64,000 nt of DNA, taken from contig NZ_JAGGPA010000064.1 of NCBI RefSeq assembly GCF_018614035.1, positions 1 to 64,000 on the forward strand. Direction: 5' to 3'. Source of the stretch: Streptomyces sp. ISL-96. Lineage in GTDB: Bacteria > Actinomycetota > Actinomycetes > Streptomycetales > Streptomycetaceae. Below, in pieces: positions 49,189 to 58,884 of the stretch. The notes under the pieces are model-generated. The model saw only the letters and a program-made list of their open reading frames with translations. It was not told the DNA's origin and searched no databases. Position 1 is the stretch's first letter. Each line of letters begins with the position of its first letter. A program made the position numbers and the translations under genes.

Positions 49189-49825
49189 CCCGCCGGGGGC
49201 GCTTCCAGCAGGCGAGAACCGCGTCGGTCGTGGTGATCGTGGCGACAAGAGCGAGCGTATTGCGGATCATCGCGGGGGTGTAGTCGGAAGGCACTCCCGC
49301 GATGGCGTCCGAGGGCACGACGGCCGTGTGGCCGAGGTTGACCGCGTCGAAGACGGCGTTGGGAATCGCCACATTGGCCGAGACACCCGTGATGATCAGA
49401 CTGCGGCACCCGAGGTTGCGCAGCAGTGCGGGAACGTCCGTACCGGAGAGCGGCGAGAGGCCGTGCAGCCGCCGTACGACGAGGTCTTCCTCCGCGACTT
49501 CGATCGGTTCCGCGACGTGCACCGCGGTCGTTCCCGTGAGCTGCTGTACGGGCAGCCGTGCGGCGGCGCGGAACAGCCGTGCGTTGTGGCCGGCGCCGCG
49601 CCCGTCGGGACGCCGTTCCGCCACCGCGTGCAGCACCTGCACCCCGGCCTCGTGCGCGCCGGCGACCAGCCGCGCGACGCGTACCAGAGCCCCCGAGGAA
49701 CGGGCCTCTCCGGCGAGTTCGGGAAGTGCGCTGTCCGGGCCGACGACACCCTGCTGGCATTCCACGGTGAGCAGCACGGTGGTCGCCGGATCGAGCTGCT
49801 CCACGAGCTGTTCGTACGACGGCAA
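49175..49825 (-). CDS. Isochorismatase-like protein lacking the catalytic Cys
   Basis: A 216-residue protein with the cysteine hydrolase (isochorismatase) fold: first strand LLTVECQQGVVG, middle LHGLSPLSGTDVPALLRNLG, and the usual nucleophile region TGVSANVAIPNAVFDAVN. The Cys expected in the latter is Ala, and the first-strand Asp is Glu, so classic amidase activity is unlikely. The same features appear, as I recall, in many streptomycete homologues. It is convergent with the Rieske gene, overlapping its end by 14 bases. Confidence 0.8.
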   Translation of the reverse strand: MPSYEQLVEQLDPATTVLLTVECQQGVVGPDSALPELAGEARSSGALVRVARLVAGAHEAGVQVLHAVAERRPDGRGAGHNARLFRAAARLPVQQLTGTTAVHVAEPIEVAEEDLVVRRLHGLSPLSGTDVPALLRNLGCRSLIITGVSANVAIPNAVFDAVNLGHTAVVPSDAIAGVPSDYTPAMIRNTLALVATITTTDAVLACWKRPRRVRQG

Positions 49826-49888
49826 GGCTCCTCCTCGGCTCTGAGCGCGCGAGGTTAACGGCCATTGCGCGATGAGGGAAGAGACCCC

Positions 49889-50419
49889 ATGATTTCTGAC
49901 ACTGAGTCAGAAACCGCAAAGGCCATGCACCCATGGAGGGGACGGACGCCCATGACCGCCATTCAGCGCAGAGGCCGCCGCATCATGATGACGGACGCCG
50001 AGCGGGACGCCTTCCTCACCGAGCAGCGCACCTGCCGCGTAGCGACGGTCTCGGCGGACGGCACCCCGCACGTCGGCGCCCTGTGGTTCGTCTGGGACGG
50101 CGCTTCGCTCTGGCTGTACTCGATCACGCGCAGCCGCCGCTGGGCGCAGCTGCGCAAGGACGCCCGGCTCGCCGTGCTCGTGGACGACGGCGTGGAGTAC
50201 GGCGAACTGCGCGGCATCGAGCTGTCCGGCACCGCCGCCTTCGTGGGCGAGGCCCCGCGCACGGGCGAGCCGTGCCCCGAACTGGACGTACCGGAGCGGC
50301 TGTTCCCCCAGAAGTACTTCGGCATGACGCGGATGCCGCACGACGGGCGGCACGCCTGGCTGCGCCTGACGCCCGACGCGATGACGTCCTGGGACTTCCG
50401 CAAACTCGGCGGCGCCTGA
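49889..50419 (+). CDS. PNPOx-fold flavin/F420-binding protein
   Basis: A 176-residue split-barrel protein of the pyridoxamine-5-phosphate-oxidase-like group, with EQRTCRVATVSADGTPHVGA and LYSITRSRRWAQLRKDARL as the cofactor-binding strands. Such actinobacterial proteins often use F420 or FMN. The start is uncertain: ATG 49889, 49952 or 49985; the conserved fold starts after 49985. Substrate unknown. Confidence 0.8.
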   Translation: MISDTESETAKAMHPWRGRTPMTAIQRRGRRIMMTDAERDAFLTEQRTCRVATVSADGTPHVGALWFVWDGASLWLYSITRSRRWAQLRKDARLAVLVDDGVEYGELRGIELSGTAAFVGEAPRTGEPCPELDVPERLFPQKYFGMTRMPHDGRHAWLRLTPDAMTSWDFRKLGGA

Positions 50420-50460
50420 GCCCGGGGCCCGAGCCCCATCCGGGCCACCCGGACCGGCCC

Positions 50461-51366
50461 TCAGCCGACGACGGCCGCGCCTGCCGCGCCCAGCGCGTCG
50501 ACCGCCGCGCGGATGGAAGGCCGCCGGTCCGCGTCGGCGCGCCAGACGGCGTACACGTGCCGCCGCATCGCATGCCGCACCGGTACGACGCGCACCCGCT
50601 CCGGCACAGGACCTCGCCCCAGCCGTGGCGCCACGCACACCCCGAGCCCTTCGGCGATGAGCGCGAGCTGGGTGGCCTGCTCCTCGGCGACATGTGCGAT
50701 CCGGGGCTCGACACCCTTGCCGCGCAGCGTGAACATCAGCCACTCGTGACAGAACTCCCCCTCCGCCCAGGTGACCCAGTCGTCGTCGGCGAACTCCTCC
50801 AGATCCACGGTGGTGCGGCCCGCGAGCGGATGGTCGACATGCATGGCGACATCGGCGGGATCGTGGAGCAGCTCCTGCTTGGCGAGCCCCTCCGGCAGGG
50901 GGAGCGGCCTGTTGTACCAGTCGAGTACGACGGCGAGATCGAAGTCGCCCCGCACGACTCCGCGTACCGAATCGGCGGGCTCCATCTCCCGCATCTGCAC
51001 GCGCAGTTGCGGATGCTCGACACGAAGTGCGGCAAGGGCCGACGGCAGCAGACCGCGCGCGGCCGTGGGGAAGGCGGCAACCGCGAGGTCTCCGACGGCC
51101 CGGCCGCTCTGTGCCTCGATGTCGGACTGGGCGAGCTCGACCTGGGAGAGGATGCGCGCGGCGTGGTCGGCGAGCAGCCGTCCCGCGTCGGTGAGGCGGA
51201 CGCCGCGGCCGTTCTTGGCGAGCAGGGGCTGGCCGACCTCGCGCTCCAGTTTGGCCATCTGCTGCGAAACGGCGGAGGTCGTCACATGCAGTCCCTCGGC
51301 GGCGCCGCTGACGGAGCCGTGCCGGGCGAGGGCGTCGAGCGTACGCAGGCGCTCCAAATTCAACAT
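50461..51366 (-). CDS. LysR family transcriptional regulator
   Basis: A 301-residue LysR-type regulator. The winged helix is at the N-terminus (LRTLDALARHGSVSGAAEGL, VTTSAVSQQMAKLEREVG), followed by a periplasmic-binding-protein-like effector domain from about residue 90. It is divergent from the EamA exporter at 51441, with 74 bases between them, the usual LysR-target layout. The effector is unknown. Confidence 0.92.
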   Translation of the reverse strand: MLNLERLRTLDALARHGSVSGAAEGLHVTTSAVSQQMAKLEREVGQPLLAKNGRGVRLTDAGRLLADHAARILSQVELAQSDIEAQSGRAVGDLAVAAFPTAARGLLPSALAALRVEHPQLRVQMREMEPADSVRGVVRGDFDLAVVLDWYNRPLPLPEGLAKQELLHDPADVAMHVDHPLAGRTTVDLEEFADDDWVTWAEGEFCHEWLMFTLRGKGVEPRIAHVAEEQATQLALIAEGLGVCVAPRLGRGPVPERVRVVPVRHAMRRHVYAVWRADADRRPSIRAAVDALGAAGAAVVG

Positions 51367-51440
51367 GTAAGCGATGCTAAGCGATCCGCTCCACAAAATC
51401 TCGCTTGTGCTACGAGGTTGAGCGGGCCAGGGTAACCACC

Positions 51441-52418
51441 ATGAGCTCGACGTCCACACCCCGCGCCGCACCGCCCGCCGCCCCCGCCCCCGCCACTGTC
51501 GCCGGCGATCCTCCCCCTCCCCAGCCCGTCCGCCGCCCGGCCCTGGACTGGCGCATCCGGTTCGCGGTGCTCGCGCTCATCTGGGGCTTCAGTTTCCTGC
51601 TCATCAAGGTCGGCACCCAGGCGTACGCACCCTTCCAAGTGACCCTCGGGCGACTGCTCTTCGGTACGGCCGTCCTGGTCGCCGCGATGGCGGTGAAGCG
51701 GGTGGGGCTGCCGCGCGGCGCCCGCACGTGGGGCCATCTCGCCGTCGCCGCGTTCTTCCTCAACGCCCTGCCGTTCTCGCTCTTCGCCTACTCCGAGCTG
51801 ACGATCCCCTCAACGCTCGCCGGCATCTGCAACGCCACCTCGCCGCTGTGGGGCATGGTGCTCTCGGTGGTCGCCTTCTCCGAGGACCGCCCGACCCGCC
51901 GCCGCGTCGCGGGACTCGGCCTCGGCTTCATCGGCGTACTGACCGTGCTGGGAGCGTGGCAGGGCTTCTCCGGCCTGGACTTCGGCGGTACGGCGATGGC
52001 GCTGCTGGCCGCCCTCAGCTACCCGATCGGCTGGATCTACCTGCGCCGTACGCTCGCGGGCAGCGGCAACTCGGCCCTTTCCATGACGGGCGCGCAGCTT
52101 CTCCTGGGTACGGTCCAACTCGCCGTGGTTACCCCGCTGTTCACCACCATGCCGGACTCGTTCCCGGTCGTGCCGCTGCTCGCGGTGGTGGCGCTCGGCG
52201 CACTCGGCACCGGCTTGGCCATGCTCCTGCAGTACGACCTGGTGGCGGAGGTCGGCCCCACCACGGCGCAGATGGTCACGTACTTCATCCCGGTCATCGC
52301 CACAGTCGCGGGCGTGACCCTGCTGGGTGAACACCTGAGCTGGAACACCCCGGTGGGCGCTCTCATCGTCCTGGCGGGCGCGGCCCTGACCCAGAGCCGC
52401 CCCCGAGGCAGCAACTGA
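51441..52418 (+). CDS. EamA/DMT family exporter
   Basis: A 325-residue transporter with ten helices in two EamA repeats (LALIWGFSFLLIKVG at the start of the first; PIGWIYLRRTLAG opening the second). The N-terminal 35 residues are Ala/Pro-rich and cytosolic. It probably exports a metabolite or amino acid and is likely controlled by the divergent LysR gene. Confidence 0.9.
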   Translation: MSSTSTPRAAPPAAPAPATVAGDPPPPQPVRRPALDWRIRFAVLALIWGFSFLLIKVGTQAYAPFQVTLGRLLFGTAVLVAAMAVKRVGLPRGARTWGHLAVAAFFLNALPFSLFAYSELTIPSTLAGICNATSPLWGMVLSVVAFSEDRPTRRRVAGLGLGFIGVLTVLGAWQGFSGLDFGGTAMALLAALSYPIGWIYLRRTLAGSGNSALSMTGAQLLLGTVQLAVVTPLFTTMPDSFPVVPLLAVVALGALGTGLAMLLQYDLVAEVGPTTAQMVTYFIPVIATVAGVTLLGEHLSWNTPVGALIVLAGAALTQSRPRGSN

Positions 52419-52432
52419 ACCGTAAAGCCGCA

Positions 52433-52458
52433 CCCCCACCCACCGGGGCGGGGTGGGG
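52433..52458. terminator. Weak terminator between convergent genes
   Basis: A CCCCACC/GGTGGGG stem between the EamA gene and the MocR gene. It is short and C/G-monotonous, so confidence is limited. Confidence 0.4.
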
Positions 52459-52479
52459 AAAGAGCTCCGCAGGACTCCC

Positions 52480-53814
52480 TCACCCATGGCGCCGCCCACC
52501 CGGCGCCGGCCCCGCCGCCGCGGCAATGGTGTCGGCCAGCGGCCCGACGTCGGCCGGCGCGATCGCCGAAACGGTCACCCGGACACCCGGCGGCGCCGCC
52601 ATCCGGAACCGCGCCCCCGGCGCGACGGCCCACCCCGAGTGCAGCAGCCGCGCCACCACCCCCGTCTCGTCCGCCACCGGCACCCACACATTGAGCCCAC
52701 TGCGCCCGTGCGCCTCCACCCCCCGTTCCGCCAGTGCCCGCAGCAGCGCGTCCCGCCGCTCGCCATACTCACGCGAGACGGCGCGTACGTCCACGGCCCC
52801 CGCTTCCCACAGATCGACAACCGCCCGCTGCAACAGCCGGCTGACCCACCCCGGCCCGAGCCGCTGCCGCCCCAGCACCCGGTCCACCGTGACCGGGTCG
52901 CCGGTCATCATGGCGAGCCGCAGATCAGGGCCGTACGCCTTCGCGACGGACCGTACGAACACCCAGTGGTCCGTCACGCCCGCGAGCGGATGCACGGGCA
53001 GGTCGACGATGGCGTGCCCGTGATCGTCCTCAATCAGCAGCACACCCGGATACGCCCCCAGAACCCGGCGCAGCTCCTCCGCCCGCGCGGCGCTCACCAC
53101 CGCACCGGTCGGGTTCTGCGCCCGGTCGGTGACCACGAGCGCCCGCGCCCCGCCACGAAGGGCCCGTTCGACCTCACCGGGCAGCGGCCCGTCGTCGTCG
53201 AGCGCGACGGGTACGGCGCTCAGCCCGAGCGCGGGAATCAGATCGAGCAGGCTGCTCCACCCCGGGTCCTCGACCGCGACCGTGTCGCCCGGCTTCAGGT
53301 GCGCGGCCAGTACGCGCTCGATCGCGTCGAGCGATCCGGAGGTGACGGCGACAGGCCCGCCCGGCACCCCGTCCGCTTCGAACGCGGCCCGCGCGAGGCG
53401 CGCGAAGTCCTGGTCCACGGGCTCCTGTCCGTACAGCCCCGGCCGCCGCGCGTTGTGCCGTGCCGCGGCCGCGAACGCGTCATGCAGCAGCGGCAGCAGC
53501 GCGGGATCAGGATTGCCCTGGCTCAAGTCGCGTACGCCGGGCGGTACGTCGACCCTGATCAAATCCCGTGCCGTACTGGCCGGCCGAGGACGCACCCGGC
53601 TGCCTCGGCGCCCCGAGGTCTCGATCACCCCGCGTTCCCGCAGGGTGCGGTACGCGGCCGCGACCGTATTCGGATTGACCCCCAGCTGCCCCGCCAACTC
53701 CCTCATGGGCGGCAGCAGCTGTCCCGGTTCCAGCTCTCCGGAACCGACCGCACGCTCCACACTCGCGGCGATCTCAGATGCGCGCCGCCCACTGATCCGA
53801 TAATCTCCTAGCAC
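52480..53814 (-). CDS. MocR/PdxR-type GntR-aminotransferase regulator
   Basis: A 444-residue fusion. Residues 1-75 are a GntR winged helix (LPPMRELAGQLGVNPNTVAA, YRTLRERGVIETSGRRG). Residues 100-440 are a fold-type I aminotransferase domain with the PLP Lys in FVRSVAKAYGPDLRLA and NPTGAVVS. Such regulators sense PLP. The GTG start at 53814 faces the divergent PNPOx-like gene at 53850, which is its likely target. Confidence 0.92.
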   Translation of the reverse strand: MLGDYRISGRRASEIAASVERAVGSGELEPGQLLPPMRELAGQLGVNPNTVAAAYRTLRERGVIETSGRRGSRVRPRPASTARDLIRVDVPPGVRDLSQGNPDPALLPLLHDAFAAAARHNARRPGLYGQEPVDQDFARLARAAFEADGVPGGPVAVTSGSLDAIERVLAAHLKPGDTVAVEDPGWSSLLDLIPALGLSAVPVALDDDGPLPGEVERALRGGARALVVTDRAQNPTGAVVSAARAEELRRVLGAYPGVLLIEDDHGHAIVDLPVHPLAGVTDHWVFVRSVAKAYGPDLRLAMMTGDPVTVDRVLGRQRLGPGWVSRLLQRAVVDLWEAGAVDVRAVSREYGERRDALLRALAERGVEAHGRSGLNVWVPVADETGVVARLLHSGWAVAPGARFRMAAPPGVRVTVSAIAPADVGPLADTIAAAAGPAPGGRRHG

Positions 53815-53849
53815 AAAGCCAACTATGCACTAATACAATGGAGATTCCA

Positions 53850-54515
53850 ATGACAGACACCACCTCCTCCTACGCGCCTTCCGAGCGCACGGTCCCCACC
53901 CGCTCCCGGGAACGCGCGTCGTACGACCGCGAGCAGGTGCACGCGATACTCGACGAGGGGTACGTCTGCCATCTCGGCTTCGTACGCGACGGCGCGCCCG
54001 TGGTCCTGCCGACCCTCTACGGCCGCGTCGGCGAGCGCCTCTACGTGCACGGCTCCACAGGTTCCCGCCCCCTGCGCATGGCCGGCCAGGCAGACCCCGG
54101 CCTCGCGGTCTGCCTGACGGTCACGCACGTCGACGGCCTCGTCCTGGCCCGCTCCGCCTTCCACCACTCCATCAACTACCGCTCCGTAGTGGTCCACGGC
54201 ATCGCGCACGAGGTCATCGACGAGGAAGAGCGCCGCACCGCCCTCGACGCGCTGGTCGATCACGTGGTCCCCGGCCGCTCGTACGACTCGCGCCCGGCCA
54301 ACACCAAGGAGCTCGCGGCGACCGCCGTGATCCGCCTTGACCTGGAGGAGGTCTCCGCGAAGGTACGCACCGGCGGCCCCAACGACGAGCCCGAGGACGC
54401 CTCCCTCCCGCACTGGACGGGCGTGGTCCCCCTGACGCGCGGCTACGGCGCCCCGATCCCGGCAGCCGGCCTGGACCCGGCCATCACGCTCCCCGACTAC
54501 CTCGCCACGCTCTGA
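53850..54515 (+). CDS. PNPOx-like flavin-binding protein
   Basis: A 221-residue split-barrel protein of the pyridoxamine-5-phosphate-oxidase-like group (GYVCHLGFVRDGAPVVLPTL; LYVHGSTGSRPLRMA). Homologues are often annotated as nitroimidazole-resistance or flavin-nucleotide-binding proteins. GGAG seven bases before ATG 53850 supports this start, four codons after another ATG at 53838. It is divergent from the MocR gene by 35 bases, so PLP-dependent regulation of a B6-related enzyme is plausible. Confidence 0.85.
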   Translation: MTDTTSSYAPSERTVPTRSRERASYDREQVHAILDEGYVCHLGFVRDGAPVVLPTLYGRVGERLYVHGSTGSRPLRMAGQADPGLAVCLTVTHVDGLVLARSAFHHSINYRSVVVHGIAHEVIDEEERRTALDALVDHVVPGRSYDSRPANTKELAATAVIRLDLEEVSAKVRTGGPNDEPEDASLPHWTGVVPLTRGYGAPIPAAGLDPAITLPDYLATL

Positions 54516-54560
54516 GCCCGTCGGGCGTTTGCGGACCGGGGTACGGGGCGCCGCCCCCCG

Positions 54561-55568
54561 CTACGCGAGAACCGCCTCCGCCCTGCGCCCCAACGCCGCC
54601 GTCCTGGCCTCCGCGACCGCGAGCCCCGCCACCGCCGCGAGGAGCAACAGCGTCCCCACCACGGTGGCCACCGCCAGCCGCTCACCCAGCAGCACCACCG
54701 CGATGAAGGCCGCGCTCACCGGTTCGAGCAACGTAATCACCGACACGGTCGCGGACCGGACGACCGCCGCCCCGGCGAAGTAGAGGGCGTACGCAAGCGC
54801 CGTCGGCACCGTGGCCATATACACCAGCAGCCACGCCACCCGCACCGGATCGGCGGTGTGCGGCAGCAGCCCCTCGGCGGCGGCGAACGGCAGCAGGCAC
54901 AGCGAGCAGACGGCGAACGCCCACGCGGTCGTATGGAACGGATCGGCACCGCCCCCGTCCCGCCCGAGCCGCCGCGTCAGCAACGTCATCGCCGCGTACC
55001 CACCCGCTGACAGCAACGCGAAAAAGACACCGGCGGGCCGCACCGACGCATCCCCGCTGCCCAGCACCATCACGGCGAGCCCGACGACCGCACCGACCAC
55101 GGTGAGCACCCCGGCGCGCCCCAGCCGCTCCCCCATGGTCAGCCGCGCACCCAGCGCGATCAGCACCGGCCCCGCGCCCATGGTGACGACGGTCCCGACG
55201 GCGAGCCCGGTGGCCTGCACGGCCGCGAAGTACGCGCTCTGGAAGACGGTGAGCCCCAGCCCGGTGACAAGAACGCGCATCAGCCTCCGCCTACGCGGCT
55301 CGACCGGCGCGACAACCGCCGCGACAACCCGGCGCCGGTGCACCGCACGCGCGGCCACGAGCAGCACCAGCCCACCGGCACAGCGCCAGAAGGACAGGGC
55401 GAGCGGCCCCAGATCGCTGGCCAGGAAGGTGAGCGAGGCGACCGCTCCGGCGGTACCCCAGGCAGTTCCGGCGACGATGAGATAAATCAGGCCACGCCCA
55501 ACAGGCAGACCTGAGACGGGCAGCGCTGAGACGGGCAGCCCTGAAGAAGGACAGGAAGATTTCGACAC
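54561..55568 (-). CDS. EamA/DMT family exporter
   Basis: A 335-residue, ten-helix EamA transporter (GTAWGTAGAVASLTFLAS in helix 1; LLEPVSAAFIAVVLLGERL near the end, the conserved EPV-GE pattern). The N-terminal 25 residues contain an imperfect repeat of SGLPVSALPV type. Substrate unknown. It is one of three such exporters in 5 kb. Confidence 0.9.
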   Translation of the reverse strand: MSKSSCPSSGLPVSALPVSGLPVGRGLIYLIVAGTAWGTAGAVASLTFLASDLGPLALSFWRCAGGLVLLVAARAVHRRRVVAAVVAPVEPRRRRLMRVLVTGLGLTVFQSAYFAAVQATGLAVGTVVTMGAGPVLIALGARLTMGERLGRAGVLTVVGAVVGLAVMVLGSGDASVRPAGVFFALLSAGGYAAMTLLTRRLGRDGGGADPFHTTAWAFAVCSLCLLPFAAAEGLLPHTADPVRVAWLLVYMATVPTALAYALYFAGAAVVRSATVSVITLLEPVSAAFIAVVLLGERLAVATVVGTLLLLAAVAGLAVAEARTAALGRRAEAVLA

Positions 55569-55734
55569 GTGACTTCTCCGCGTGAAGACGGGACGGGACA
55601 GGTGGTCGCTCGACTCCGCACGCGGGCAGCGACGAACCGCTCGGGGACTGCCCGAGCCCGGTCTTCGTCTTCGGCAATGCCGCCCGCGTTACGCGGCGGG
55701 AGGCGGAAGCACAGTCATACGCATGATCGTCACC

Positions 55735-56766
55735 CTACGGCGCGGTCCGCCCGGCGGACAACTCCGTTTCCCCAGCCGCATCGGCACTCACACCGGCACC
55801 CGCACCCGCACCCGCACCCGCCACACTCGCGGACCCACCCGCGACCGGCCCGCCCGGAGCCTTCGGCGCCGACGACTGCGCGATGAAGGCACCGACGAGC
55901 ACCACGGCCCCGCCGATGATCTGCGGCGCGGACAGGTGCTCCCGCAGCAGCACCCACGCCAGTACGGTCGCGATGACCGCCTCCAGGCAGGCCACCACAC
56001 CAGCCACCTGAGGCGACAGTCTGCGCACAGACACCACACCCGTGACGTACGCGACGACAGTGGCGATCAGCACGATCCACCCGAGCAGCAGCGCGGCCGG
56101 CACGTCCGTCCCGCCCAACTCCGCGCGCCCCGCGAGCAGTGACCAGTCCATGCCCCAGGGGCGTGCCACCACGGTCAGCACCGCGGCGCCGATGAGCAGT
56201 CCGTACGCGATGACACCCAGCGGATCGGCCGCGTCCTCGCCCGTACTGCCCTGGTCGGAGAGCACGAAGTAACCGACCTGGCAACAGGCCGCCCCGAGCG
56301 CGAACAGCAGCCCGAGAGCGTCGAAACTCAGCCCTGCCCATACCTCGACCACGCAAGCCAGGCCACCGACGGCCAGTACGACACCGACCGCGGCGGCGCG
56401 CGTCACCGGCCTGCGCTGCACGAACCGGACCCAGCCGAGCACCAGCGCCGGGGCGAGATATTCAATGAGCAGCGCGACGCCGACCGGGATCCGGGACAGC
56501 GAGGCGAAGTAGAAGGCCTGCACACCGGCGACCGCGAGCAGGCCGAAACCGGCGAGCAGGGCGGGCTTGCGCAGCAGCAGGTCGCGGTGGCGCCAGGCCA
56601 CCGGCAGCATGACGAGAGCGGCGCCCGCCACCCGTAGCCACACCACGTGCAGCGGGTCGAGCCCCGCCTCGATCAGCGGCTTGGCCGCGACACCTGAACC
56701 ACCGAATGCGAATGCCGATACCAGGGCAAGTCCCAGGCCGGCGCTCTTCCCCTGAGACGCGTGCAT
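55735..56766 (-). CDS. EamA/DMT family exporter
   Basis: A 343-residue, ten-helix EamA transporter (SAFAFGGSGVAAKPLIEAGL; VACLEAVIATVLAWVLLREH). The C-terminal 35 residues are a low-complexity Ala/Gly tail with AGAGAGAG. ATG 56766 is chosen because the first helix follows after ten residues; a longer frame to 56883 has no membrane or conserved features. Substrate unknown. Confidence 0.9.
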   Translation of the reverse strand: MHASQGKSAGLGLALVSAFAFGGSGVAAKPLIEAGLDPLHVVWLRVAGAALVMLPVAWRHRDLLLRKPALLAGFGLLAVAGVQAFYFASLSRIPVGVALLIEYLAPALVLGWVRFVQRRPVTRAAAVGVVLAVGGLACVVEVWAGLSFDALGLLFALGAACCQVGYFVLSDQGSTGEDAADPLGVIAYGLLIGAAVLTVVARPWGMDWSLLAGRAELGGTDVPAALLLGWIVLIATVVAYVTGVVSVRRLSPQVAGVVACLEAVIATVLAWVLLREHLSAPQIIGGAVVLVGAFIAQSSAPKAPGGPVAGGSASVAGAGAGAGAGVSADAAGETELSAGRTAP

Positions 56767-56806
56767 CGGGACATCATGCCAGGTGAGGTCAGGAGCGTCA
56801 CCCCGG

Positions 56807-57343
56807 TCACGCCTGACGAGATTCTTCGAAGAGGCGCCCCGCCAGCAGTTCCGCGTCCACACCGGCCCGACGGAGCACTTCAACCGCCCGGCACTCGGCG
56901 TCCGAGGCGAGTACGGCGAGCAGGTCGAGCCCGCGGGCGCGCTGGTCGCCGCGCGCTGCGGCGCGCTCCAGGGCGCCCTCCATGGCCGTGACAGCGGCGG
57001 GCGACCAGCCCGCCACGCCCGCCCAGTCCCGCACCACGGGCGCCGCGGCGGAATCCTCCACGGCGCCCTGCCAGCGCAGCCCGTAACCGATGCTGCGTTG
57101 CACGAGGTAGCCGAGCACCCGGGCGGTCTGCGGCGGACCGCCGTCGAACGCGGCCCTGACTTCGGGGTCGGTCTCGATCACCGAGTGCAGCAGATGCGCG
57201 GTGTCGATCTGCCGGTCACCGTCCCGCAGCGCCCGCCTGCGCGCGCCCGCGACCACCGAGGCGAGCTCGGCGGTGAGCCTGGCATCGATGTCTCCACAGT
57301 GGGGAGCGAGCTGGTGGGGAACCCGCGGCGTACGGCTTTGCAC
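56807..57343 (-). CDS. Clp N-terminal domain protein
   Basis: A 178-residue protein with two Clp-N-like helical repeats (LASVVAGARRRALRDGDRQI, DTAHLLHSVIE; then MEGALERAAARGDQRARGLD, LLAVLASD). There is no ATPase domain, so it is a stand-alone adaptor-like or stress-related protein common in actinomycetes. The start is uncertain; GTG 57343 has GGAGG directly upstream, and ATG 57379 is an alternative. Confidence 0.75.
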   Translation of the reverse strand: MQSRTPRVPHQLAPHCGDIDARLTAELASVVAGARRRALRDGDRQIDTAHLLHSVIETDPEVRAAFDGGPPQTARVLGYLVQRSIGYGLRWQGAVEDSAAAPVVRDWAGVAGWSPAAVTAMEGALERAAARGDQRARGLDLLAVLASDAECRAVEVLRRAGVDAELLAGRLFEESRQA

Positions 57344-57534
57344 ACCTCCCACCTCATCAGTCGCCGTCGCCGGGAACATCCCCGCCGGGGAGCATTCGCG
57401 CATCCCACCGAAGTTGGGCAACCACACCCCCGGTCTCCTCCTTACGGATGAGACCTGACAGTTCATCAGTATTGAATGTTCCGCCCCGCCCGGCTACGTT
57501 CCGCGACACGCAGCCGACGAGAAGGGGTGGTCGC

Positions 57535-57963
57535 ATGGCCGAAGCCAGCGCGGAGGCACACATCGGGGCACCGGCCGAGAAGATCTGGGCGCAGCTGACG
57601 GACTTCACCTCGTACGCCGAGTGGAACGCGACCCACACCAGCTTCCCCAAGGGCGGCCCCGCGGTGCTGGAGGTGTCGGCGACGTACGAGGAGAACATGA
57701 AGCTCATGGGCTTCCCCGCAGAGGTCACCTGGACGGTCGAAGAGCTGGAACCGGCCCGGCTGCTCGCGACGAGGGGGAAGGGCCCGATGGGCGTCAGCCT
57801 CGCCATGCGCTACTCGCTCACGCCCGACGGCGACGGAACCCGGGTACGCATCGAGGGGGAGTTCACCGGCGCCGCCGTCTCCCTGATGGCGGGCAAGCTC
57901 AAGGACTCGGCGGGCGCGGCCCTGAGCGAATCGCTGCGCAAGCTCGACGGCCTGGTCACCTGA
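57535..57963 (+). CDS. SRPBCC family protein
   Basis: A 142-residue START-like (SRPBCC, polyketide-cyclase/dehydrase type) protein: AEAHIGAPAEKIWAQLTDFT, YAEWNATHTSFP, and the final long helix LKDSAGAALSESLRKLDGLV. It forms a hydrophobic ligand pocket; the ligand is unknown. AGAAGGGG lies upstream of the ATG. Confidence 0.88.
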   Translation: MAEASAEAHIGAPAEKIWAQLTDFTSYAEWNATHTSFPKGGPAVLEVSATYEENMKLMGFPAEVTWTVEELEPARLLATRGKGPMGVSLAMRYSLTPDGDGTRVRIEGEFTGAAVSLMAGKLKDSAGAALSESLRKLDGLVT

Positions 57964-58031
57964 CCAAAAGGGCCAGCCGTACGAAATTGGCCTTGGCCTG
58001 CGGCTTCGTCCTGCCTCTACCGTTCGTCTCC

Positions 58032-58862
58032 ATGCGGATTCGAATCGTCGACGCCTTCACCGACCGGCCCTTCGCCGGCAACCCGGCCGGAGTCCTGCTG
58101 CTGGACTCCGACACGTTCCCCGACGACGCGTGGCTCCAGCGGGTGGCGGCCGAGGTGAACCTCTCCGAGACCGCCTTCGCGCACCCGCTCCCGGCGGGCG
58201 GAGACGCGGACTGGGCCCTGCGCTGGTTCACGCCCACCAGCGAGGTGGCCATGTGCGGCCACGCCACCTTGGCGACCGCCCACGTGCTGCACACGACGCG
58301 TGCGACTACAGGCACTCCCACCGGCGCCGTGCGCTTCTCGGCGCTCTGCGGGATCCTCACCGCCACCGCGAAGGACGACGGCACCTTCACCCTCGACTTC
58401 CCGACCGCGCCGCTCACCGCGATCCCGGTCCCCGACGGCATCGGCGAAGCCCTGGGCGGCGTCGAGGTCCTCTCGGCCCACGACACCGGTCCGCACATCG
58501 GCGACCTGCTGGTGGAGCTGGCCGACGAGCGCACCGTACGCACGCTCACGCCCGACTTCCCCGGCCTTGTCGCCCACTCCAAGCGCGGCATCATCGCCAC
58601 GGCCGCCGCCGAAGACCCCTCCCTCGGCTACGACTTCGTCTCGCGCTGCTTCTTCCCCCAGTTCGGCATCGACGAGGACCCGGTGACCGGCAGCGCGCAC
58701 ACCGCCCTCGCCCCGTACTGGTCGCCGCGCCTCGGCCGTGACGAGCTGACCGGCCTCCAGGCCTCCGCCCGCACGGGACTCGTCGCCACCTCACTGCGCG
58801 GCGAGCGCACCCTGCTGACCGGCGGCGCCGTCACGGTCATCGACGGCGAGCTCATGGCCTGA
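58032..58862 (+). CDS. PhzF family epimerase/isomerase-like protein
   Basis: A 276-residue PhzF-fold protein (diaminopimelate-epimerase-like). The catalytic Glu is in VNLSETAFAHPL near residue 46, with MCGHATLATAHVL and DEDPVTGSAHTALAPYW as the family signatures. It starts with ATG at 58032, 68 bases after the SRPBCC gene. Substrate unknown; most members are generic metabolite isomerases. Confidence 0.92.
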   Translation: MRIRIVDAFTDRPFAGNPAGVLLLDSDTFPDDAWLQRVAAEVNLSETAFAHPLPAGGDADWALRWFTPTSEVAMCGHATLATAHVLHTTRATTGTPTGAVRFSALCGILTATAKDDGTFTLDFPTAPLTAIPVPDGIGEALGGVEVLSAHDTGPHIGDLLVELADERTVRTLTPDFPGLVAHSKRGIIATAAAEDPSLGYDFVSRCFFPQFGIDEDPVTGSAHTALAPYWSPRLGRDELTGLQASARTGLVATSLRGERTLLTGGAVTVIDGELMA

Positions 58863-58884
58863 CACACCGAAGGGGTCCCCCTCC

